From contig JAFYLX010000147.1 of NCBI GenBank assembly GCA_017556895.1, positions 1-11,087 on the forward strand: a stretch of 11,087 nt of DNA, in the 5' to 3' direction. Positions 6,964 through 11,087 of the stretch are shown here, piece after piece (position 1 is the stretch's first letter; the number at the start of each line of letters is the position of its first letter). This DNA is from Bacillota bacterium. GTDB taxonomy: Bacteria > Bacillota_A > Clostridia > Peptostreptococcales > Anaerovoracaceae. Position numbers and translations under genes: made by a program. A model generated the notes under the pieces. It did no database searches, had not been told where the DNA came from, and saw only the letters and a list, made by a program, of their open reading frames with translations.

Positions 6964-7302
6964 ATGGCATTACCAAATTGTCCTAAGTGCGGTGGAGAAT
7001 ACGTTTATGAAGACGGTCCTTTACTAATTTGCCCTGAATGTGCATACGAATGGTCACAGGCAGAAGCAGATGCTGAAGCAGAAGCTGCACTAGTTAAGGA
7101 TTCCAACGGAAATGTTCTTCAGGATGGAGATACAGTAATTATTATCCAGGACTTAAAGGTTAAGGGTGCAACAAGTGCACTTAAGAAGGGTACAAAGGTT
7201 AAGAATATCAGACTTGTAGACGATGGTATTCATAACATCGATTGTAACATCCCTGGATTTGGCGCAATGAGCCTTAAATCAGAATACGTTAAGAAAGCAT
7301 AG
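6964..7302 (+). CDS. yjdM: PhnA/YjdM-family zinc-ribbon protein
   Basis: This is a 112-residue cytosolic protein of the PhnA (YjdM) family. It starts [18 protein letters not shown] and carries a four-cysteine zinc ribbon: C6-x2-C9 and C23-x2-C26 ([13 protein letters not shown]). An Ala/Glu/Asp-rich linker (32-42) leads to the C-terminal SH3-like domain with [14 protein letters not shown] (55-68) and [12 protein letters not shown] (74-85). The family was named for phosphonate use in E. coli, but YjdM is not part of the C-P lyase machinery and its role is still unclear, so phosphonate metabolism should not be assumed. AAGGAGGAG (6951-6959) sits just before the ATG. The gene is single, with its own terminator overlapping its stop codon. 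Confidence 0.93.
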   Translation: MALPNCPKCGGEYVYEDGPLLICPECAYEWSQAEADAEAEAALVKDSNGNVLQDGDTVIIIQDLKVKGATSALKKGTKVKNIRLVDDGIHNIDCNIPGFGAMSLKSEYVKKA

Positions 7303-7320
7303 CCTATTGGCTATGCTTTT
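7294..7320 (+). terminator. Terminator overlapping the yjdM stop codon
   Basis: AAAGCATAGCC (7294-7304) pairs with GGCTATGCTTT (7309-7319) around loop TATT, an 11-bp stem whose GC-rich core is GCATAGCC, followed by TTTTCTT (7317-7323). The stop codon TAG (7300-7302) is inside the left arm, so ribosomes finishing the gene would cover part of the hairpin. Confidence 0.9.
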
Positions 7321-7338
7321 CTTAAGAGATAAAGAGTA

Positions 7339-7344
7339 TAGGAG
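7339..7344 (+). promoter_or_regulatory. Ribosome binding site supporting a TTG start
   Basis: TAGGAG lies 6 bases before TTG at 7351, the normal spacing. The next in-frame ATG (7369) would be 24 bases away and would cut into the first membrane helix, so TTG is the better start. Confidence 0.65.
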
Positions 7345-7350
7345 TTTCAA

Positions 7351-8226
7351 TTGAAAAAATTAGTTTGGATGTTTCCTGTTTTGTCAGGGATAATGTTTGG
7401 AGCCGCAGGGGTATTCGTTAGAACTCTCACTTCATTTGGTTTCAACAACGGGACTATTATTTTTGCAAGAGTTTCTTTTGCGATGATAATCATGGCGGCA
7501 CTTATCTTTGTGCAAGATAAGAACTTGTTTAAAATAAATATAAAGGATTTACCTATTTTCATAGGAACAGGCATCATAGGGATGCTAGGCGTAAATCTAT
7601 TCTATAACGAAGCCATCGACAATCTAACGCTAGCGGTATCGGCAGTTCTTCTTAGTACGGCGCCTGTGATTGTGGTTTTGCTGGCTGCTGTAATCTTCAA
7701 AGAAAAGATCACCACTAGAAAGGTGGTATGCATGCTGCTTGCAATCGGCGGATGTATTCTAGCAACGGGTATGCTAGAGGAAAGCGTGAATATATCCCTA
7801 TATGGTCTAGTGGTAGGGATTGGCTCTGCATTGTTCTATGCGTTATACAGCATTTTCTCTAGAATGGCAACGAATAAGAGTTATGACACATATACGGTAA
7901 TTTTTTATAGCGTAGTGCTAATCACTATCGTTATGCTGCCTTTTGCAGATTTGAATGCGATAGGGGATTTTGCAGCAGCTAGTCCACTCAAGAACATATT
8001 CTTCCTGTTCTTCCATTCTACGTGCGCTACTGTTTTGCCATACGTATTTTTGACGTTAGGCGTGAAACATATGGAGGCAGGCACTGCTTCGATCTTGGCA
8101 TCTGGGACAGAGCCTGTGGCTGCAGTTTTATTTGGTTTGTTATTCTATCTGGAAATTCCAACGATATTGATGGTTGTGGGGCTTGTGGTTACTATCGTGG
8201 CATTGGCTCTGCTTTGTAAAAACTAA
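7351..8226 (+). CDS. EamA/DMT-superfamily transporter
   Basis: This 291-residue membrane protein has about ten hydrophobic helices arranged as two EamA repeats (about 4-140 and 151-290), the standard layout of drug/metabolite transporters that export amino acids, metabolites or drugs. The first repeat ends with STAPVIVVLLAAVIFKEKI (102-120) and the second has the matching GTEPVAAVLFGLLFYLE (252-268), the internal duplication typical of the family. The N-terminus, MKKLVWMFPVLSGIMFGAAG, is typical of a first helix. The start is TTG with a good ribosome binding site. It lies between two terminators and therefore is probably its own transcript, but I could not identify a clear promoter in the 48-base gap after yjdM. 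Substrate is unknown. Confidence 0.88.
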   Translation: MKKLVWMFPVLSGIMFGAAGVFVRTLTSFGFNNGTIIFARVSFAMIIMAALIFVQDKNLFKINIKDLPIFIGTGIIGMLGVNLFYNEAIDNLTLAVSAVLLSTAPVIVVLLAAVIFKEKITTRKVVCMLLAIGGCILATGMLEESVNISLYGLVVGIGSALFYALYSIFSRMATNKSYDTYTVIFYSVVLITIVMLPFADLNAIGDFAAASPLKNIFFLFFHSTCATVLPYVFLTLGVKHMEAGTASILASGTEPVAAVLFGLLFYLEIPTILMVVGLVVTIVALALLCKN

Positions 8227-8243
8227 TAATATTAAATAAAAAA

Positions 8244-8275
8244 GAACCCATTTGAGTTGAATTTCAAATGGGTTC
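8244..8275. terminator. Bidirectional terminator between convergent genes
   Basis: GAACCCATTTGA (8244-8255) and TCAAATGGGTTC (8264-8275) form a perfect 12-bp stem with an 8-base loop. On the reverse strand it is followed by T6 and further T-rich sequence (complement of A8238-8243), a strong terminator for the gene at 8286-8921. On the + strand the tail is CTTTGTGTTTCT, weaker but usable for the EamA gene. Confidence 0.9.
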
Positions 8276-8285
8276 CTTTGTGTTT

Positions 8286-8921
8286 CTAGTTCATGTATCT
8301 GTGGCCGCTTGAGATTAAGACAGTCATATACAGGTAATTTATGATTCCTTTTATGAAGTCATCTTGTGTTTTTACATTCATATCCATACAGATGTGATTA
8401 CCATCCATATATCCGCCAAACTCATCTAGAATATTCTTTTGCCAAGGCGCTACTTCATTGTAGTCGGAGAGGTAGTTCTCTAGAACAGAACCGTCGTCCC
8501 AACCGTTGGTCCAGTCTTTAATGGTGATGAAATTACCGTTTTGGTTTAATTCCCATACCGCACGACCGTCGTTTGCAAGGTATTTGAGTCCTAGGTGCAG
8601 ACGATTTTCATCAATTTTTATCTCATCCCTAAGAAGCTGGCACATGTTTTTCGCAGGCAGATTAATGGCTGCAGGCGAAAAAAGGTCGGTAGAGCCACCG
8701 ATCAGACTGTTGATATCTAGCCCAGGGATTAGATGTCCATAGCTTATAAAGATTCTTAACTGAAGGTAATAGTAAAATCTAAATATGAAGTCGCTGCTAT
8801 AAGGTATTTGAACCAGCAGGTCGTCGTTTTCCTTGATTAAAAAGTGCTTTACCTTAAGGGCGTCGGCTACTGTAGTATATAAATTTTCTTTTAGATAATC
8901 GAATAATTCTTGTAATTTCAT
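8286..8921 (-). CDS. Hypothetical cytosolic protein, unrecognised
   Basis: I do not recognise this 211-residue protein. It has no signal peptide and no convincing membrane helix. The N-terminal half is rich in aromatics (for example FIFRFYYYLQLRIF at about 45-58), followed by a Gly/Ser/Asp segment LDINSLIGGSTDLFSP. The second half alternates short strands and Trp/Asp/Asn-rich loops (AVWELNQNGNF, IKDWTNGWDDGS, APWQKNILDEF). It looks like a compact alpha/beta domain with a net negative charge. ATG at 8921 is preceded by GAGGTG at good spacing. The gene has an extended -10 promoter and a strong terminator, so it is a well-formed single gene. It is divergent from a GNAT gene, which may mean shared regulation or nothing. 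No function is proposed. Confidence 0.8.
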   Translation of the reverse strand: MKLQELFDYLKENLYTTVADALKVKHFLIKENDDLLVQIPYSSDFIFRFYYYLQLRIFISYGHLIPGLDINSLIGGSTDLFSPAAINLPAKNMCQLLRDEIKIDENRLHLGLKYLANDGRAVWELNQNGNFITIKDWTNGWDDGSVLENYLSDYNEVAPWQKNILDEFGGYMDGNHICMDMNVKTQDDFIKGIINYLYMTVLISSGHRYMN

Positions 8922-8926
8922 ATAAA

Positions 8927-8937
8927 CACCTCAGGTG
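8927..8937. repeat. Short palindrome over the ribosome binding site of the hypothetical gene
   Basis: CACCTCAGGTG is an 11-base near-palindrome (5-bp arms, one central base) covering the Shine-Dalgarno of the reverse-strand gene and its likely transcription start. It could be an operator half-site or chance; one base of loop is too small for an RNA hairpin. Confidence 0.3.
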
Positions 8938-8939
8938 GC

Positions 8940-8948
8940 ATTATACCA
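8940..8948 (-). promoter_or_regulatory. Extended -10 promoter for the hypothetical protein gene
   Basis: The reverse strand reads TGGTATAAT, a perfect -10 hexamer (complement of 8940-8945) with the extended TGn element. No good -35 is seen. Transcription would begin near 8933, leaving only about 12 bases of leader that is little more than the ribosome binding site (complement of 8927-8932). Confidence 0.65.
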
Positions 8949-9017
8949 TACTTATAGGGAAAAGTTGATATAAGATGAATTAAAACACAAAACGAACACA
9001 TTTCACGGCAGGGTGTA

Positions 9018-9026
9018 TGATATAAT
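9018..9026 (+). promoter_or_regulatory. Extended -10 promoter for the GNAT gene at 9068
   Basis: TGATATAAT contains a perfect TATAAT (9021-9026) with an upstream TGn. The hexamer at the -35 position (ACATTT) is poor, so the extended -10 would carry recognition. The predicted start is near 9033, about 35 bases before the ATG. Confidence 0.65.
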
Positions 9027-9067
9027 GCTGTTATATAGTAAAGTGTTAAAGCGAAAGGAGGTAGGGC

Positions 9068-9580
9068 ATGGTCAGAATTAGACTTTTTGAAGAGAAAGAC
9101 CTTCAGGCTGTATCAGAGATGTATGTAGAAAATTGGAAAACTACATACCCGGGATTAGTTAATCAAGAATATTTAGACAATATGAATGTACCTTGGGCTA
9201 TGGACAAATGGGTTAAGTTTTTAGAAACCGAAGGCAATGGTATGTTCATTGCAGATAAAGAAGGGAAGCTTATGGGCTTTGGAGCCTTTAGACCATCCGA
9301 CCACCTTGAAGATAGTATGTTTTTAGACGCGCTTCATGTTTCAAAAGATGCAAGAGACCTTGGTATTGGCTCAAAATTGATCAAAGCGATAGGCAAAAAG
9401 GCTATAGAAGAAGGCTTTTCCAGAATGAATATTTCCATCGTTTCCGGAAATGAACATGCAAGACGTTTATATGTAAATAGAGGCGTTGTACACTACGAAT
9501 TCGAAAAAATCGATTTTGCAGGTGTACCGTCAAATGTTGAATACTTTATGTGGCCAACTTTGGACGCATTTAAAGACTAG
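9068..9580 (+). CDS. GNAT family N-acetyltransferase
   Basis: This is a 170-residue single-domain GNAT acetyltransferase with unknown substrate. It opens with VRIRLFEEKDLQAVSEMY, a common GNAT beginning, and has a NWKTTYPGLV segment (22-31) seen in many Firmicute members. The acetyl-CoA pyrophosphate loop is ARDLGIGSK (95-103), preceded by the strand LDALHVSK (87-94). The C-terminal motif NEHARRLYVNRG (128-139) is the usual 'N..A..LY...G' region. The ribosome binding site AAAGGAGGT (9054-9062) is nearly a perfect match to the 16S tail. It has its own promoter and terminator. It belongs to a different GNAT branch from the RimJ/RimL-type gene at 3748, so the two are not recent duplicates. Confidence 0.9.
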   Translation: MVRIRLFEEKDLQAVSEMYVENWKTTYPGLVNQEYLDNMNVPWAMDKWVKFLETEGNGMFIADKEGKLMGFGAFRPSDHLEDSMFLDALHVSKDARDLGIGSKLIKAIGKKAIEEGFSRMNISIVSGNEHARRLYVNRGVVHYEFEKIDFAGVPSNVEYFMWPTLDAFKD

Positions 9581-9598
9581 ACTCCTTCAATAAATGGT

Positions 9599-9634
9599 AA
9601 AAAGCAGTATCGAATGATATCGATATTGCTTTTT
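9599..9634. terminator. Terminator after the GNAT gene
   Basis: AAAAAGCAGTATCGA (9599-9613) pairs with TCGATATTGCTTTTT (9620-9634), a 15-bp stem with one G-T pair, loop ATGATA, ending in T5 (9630-9634) then ATTT. The A-rich left flank makes it able to act on the reverse strand too, though no gene converges here. Its right arm contains the likely -35 of the next promoter. Confidence 0.9.
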
Positions 9635-9654
9635 ATTTGTGCATAATGTATAAT
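9626..9654 (+). promoter_or_regulatory. Candidate sigma-A promoter of the CoA-transferase gene
   Basis: A perfect TATAAT (9649-9654) lies 17 bases after TTGCTT (9626-9631), a half-matching -35 that falls within the right arm of the preceding terminator. The start would be near 9661, giving a leader of about 62 bases with the Rex-like site at roughly +5 to +22. Confidence 0.6.
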
Positions 9655-9664
9655 TGTCGGTGTA

Positions 9665-9682
9665 TTGTTAAAAAGGTAACAA
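9665..9682. promoter_or_regulatory. Rex-like operator
   Basis: The sequence TTGTTAAAAAGGTAACAA is a perfect TTGTTA/TAACAA dyad with 6 bases between. Compared with the known clostridial Rex site TTGTTAA-N4-TTAACAA it differs at a single defined base (G for T at 9676). Rex senses NADH/NAD+ and represses fermentation genes, including those for butyrate and alcohol formation. The location just downstream of the -10 of a butyrate-type CoA-transferase is the right place for a repressor. The match is seen; the regulator gene is not in the window. Confidence 0.65.
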
Positions 9683-9722
9683 AATAAGTTATTGTAAATT
9701 AAACCTTAATGGGGGACTAAAG

Positions 9723-11078
9723 ATGTATAAAGTATCACAATTAGAAGCAGAATTTAAGAAAAAGCTAATTAGTGCTGATGAAGTAGCAGCTATGGTTAAA
9801 CCTGGAGACCGTTTACACTTCGGTACAGGCTGTGGCGCAATCGTAGACTTAGACAAGGCTATCGCTAAGAGAGCACACGAACTAAAAGACGTAACTGTAA
9901 TCAGTACAGTATCTATTCGTAAGGGTCCTTTTGAAACTTACAAAGCAACAGAAAGCAATGAACAGGTAAGATTCTATTCCGCACACTTCAGCGGAAACGA
10001 CAGAAATATGTCAAGAGATGGTCGTTGCTGGTACATCCCTATGTTATTCTGTGAACTTCCTTTCCTATGGACAAACAACAAGAATGACATCGATATCGCT
10101 ATGTTCCAGGTTGCACCAATGGACAAATTCGGTAACTTTAACCTTGGACCACAGGTTGCTGACATGTGGGGTGTTATCAGAGCAGCAAAGAAGATTGTTG
10201 TAGAAGTTAACGAAAACATGCCGGTTGCTCACGGTTATCAGACTACTATCAACATTGCAAATGTTGACCACGTAGTACTTGGTACAAATACTCCTCCAGC
10301 AGAATTACCAGCAAAGGAAGCATCAGAAATCGACAAGTTAATTGCTGGACACGTTGTTGAAAAGATTCAGGATAACAGCACACTACAGCTAGGTATCGGA
10401 AGCTTACCTAACTGCATCGGTGCAATGATTGCTGATTCCGATATCAAGAATGTTAATGCTCACACAGAAATGCTTACAGATGCATACGTTGACTTATTTG
10501 AAGCTGGTAAGATTACTGGTAACAAGCCTATCGACAGAGATAAGATTGTTTATACATTCGCTGGCGGTACTAAGAAGTTATATGACTTCATCGACCATAA
10601 CCCAATCTGTGCAGCTGCTCCTGTAGATTATGTAAACTTAGTTGAAACAGTTGCTAAGATCGATAACTTTGTATCCGTAAACAGCTGTATCGCAGTTGAC
10701 CTTTATGGTCAGGTTTGCTCTGAATCTGCAGGTTATCAGCAGATTTCCGGTACAGGCGGACAGCTAGACTTCGTACTTGGCGCATTCCAGTCCAAGGGCG
10801 GACAGAGCTTCTTATGTACTCCATCTTCAAGAGTTAACAAGAACGGTGAATTAGAATCCTTAATTTCTGCAGGTCTTGCACCAGGTTCCATCGTAACTAC
10901 TCCAAGAATGGCTACAAACTACATCGTAACAGAATACGGTGCAGCTAACCTAAAGGGTAAGTCAACATGGGAAAGAGCAGAACGTCTAATCAACATCGCT
11001 CATCCTCAGTTTAGAGATCAGCTTATCAAGGATGCTGAAAAGATGGGTATCTGGAAGAACACATCAAAATTATTATAA
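9723..11078 (+). CDS. but: Butyryl-CoA:acetate CoA-transferase-like (acetyl-CoA hydrolase/transferase family)
   Basis: This is probably the last step of butyrate fermentation: it moves CoA from butyryl-CoA to acetate, giving butyrate and acetyl-CoA through a glutamyl-CoA thioester. The 451-residue length fits the family. Features are VAMFQVAPMD-like IAMFQVAPMDKFGNFN (125-140), VEVNENMP (160-167), LQLGIGSLPN (221-230), the catalytic-glutamate motif AHTEM (E249), GTKKLYDF (282-289), DLYGQVCSESAG (326-337), GGQLDFVLGA (345-354), and a C-terminus LKGKSTWERAERLINIAHPQFRD. The GGQLDFVLGA, KGKSTWERAE and C-terminal IKDAEKMGIW resemble gut butyryl-CoA:acetate CoA-transferases more than 4-hydroxybutyrate CoA-transferases. 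Specificity for butyryl-, propionyl- or 4-hydroxybutyryl-CoA is still inference. GGGGG (9711-9715) precedes ATG at 9723. AGA/CGT arginines and AAC, TTC, ATC and GAC codons suggest high expression. Confidence 0.82.
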   Translation: MYKVSQLEAEFKKKLISADEVAAMVKPGDRLHFGTGCGAIVDLDKAIAKRAHELKDVTVISTVSIRKGPFETYKATESNEQVRFYSAHFSGNDRNMSRDGRCWYIPMLFCELPFLWTNNKNDIDIAMFQVAPMDKFGNFNLGPQVADMWGVIRAAKKIVVEVNENMPVAHGYQTTINIANVDHVVLGTNTPPAELPAKEASEIDKLIAGHVVEKIQDNSTLQLGIGSLPNCIGAMIADSDIKNVNAHTEMLTDAYVDLFEAGKITGNKPIDRDKIVYTFAGGTKKLYDFIDHNPICAAAPVDYVNLVETVAKIDNFVSVNSCIAVDLYGQVCSESAGYQQISGTGGQLDFVLGAFQSKGGQSFLCTPSSRVNKNGELESLISAGLAPGSIVTTPRMATNYIVTEYGAANLKGKSTWERAERLINIAHPQFRDQLIKDAEKMGIWKNTSKLL

Positions 11079-11087
11079 TTGCAAATA

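Noticed and set aside
6964..7302. Phosphonate-degradation role from the PhnA name
   Set aside because: YjdM/PhnA is not part of the C-P lyase pathway and no phn genes are present in the window.
1..11087. Search for defence systems, toxin-antitoxin pairs, CRISPR arrays, transposons, tRNA-linked integration sites or riboswitches
   Set aside because: No repeat array, transposase, integrase, restriction or nuclease-type gene, tRNA-like cloverleaf or recognisable riboswitch was seen; the longest gene-free stretches are under 150 bases and hold promoters and terminators.

Overview
This window looks like ordinary chromosome from a low-GC, Gram-positive anaerobe of the class Clostridia. The evidence is the DivIC / RNase M5 / RsmA gene order, a lipoteichoic-acid-synthase-type enzyme, heavy use of AGA, ATA and CTA codons, strong GGAGG ribosome binding sites, and a butyryl-CoA:acetate CoA-transferase-like gene. 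A butyrate-forming relative of Eubacterium or the Anaerovoracaceae is a reasonable guess, but that is inference from gene content only. I see no tRNA, rRNA, CRISPR array, insertion sequence, phage gene or integration site.

Left block (1-4609, all on +). This holds the 3' end of a DivIC/FtsB septum protein, RNase M5 (5S rRNA maturation), RsmA/KsgA (16S rRNA dimethylation) and a 696-residue LTA-synthase-family membrane sulfatase. They are packed with gaps of 2 and 3 bases and one 4-base overlap. After 53 bases come a RimJ/RimL-type acetyltransferase and a 90-residue two-helix membrane protein that overlaps it by 4 bases. No terminator is visible until a perfect 10-bp hairpin with a T tract at 4579-4609, so the whole block could be one transcript.

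Middle block (4623-8275). A cysteine-desulfurase-family PLP enzyme (+) converges, with only 15 bases between stop codons, on a YeiH-family transporter (-). The transporter gene is divergent from a small PhnA/YjdM zinc-ribbon protein (+), which ends in a hairpin terminator that contains its own stop codon. An EamA/DMT transporter with a TTG start follows, then a 12-bp hairpin that can terminate from both sides.

Right block (8286-11087). An unrecognised 211-residue cytosolic protein (-) and a GNAT acetyltransferase (+) are divergent, each with an extended -10 promoter. A strong hairpin ends the GNAT gene. The last gene is a complete acyl-CoA:acetate CoA-transferase, very like butyryl-CoA:acetate CoA-transferases. 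Between its promoter and start lies TTGTTA-N6-TAACAA, which matches the clostridial Rex operator at all but one defined base. This suggests control of the final butyrate step by the NADH/NAD+ ratio and is the most interesting signal here.

I found no convincing undescribed multi-gene system. The best second looks are the Rex-like operator, the unknown divergent protein, the small membrane protein coupled to an acetyltransferase, and a terminator placed immediately before the cysteine desulfurase.
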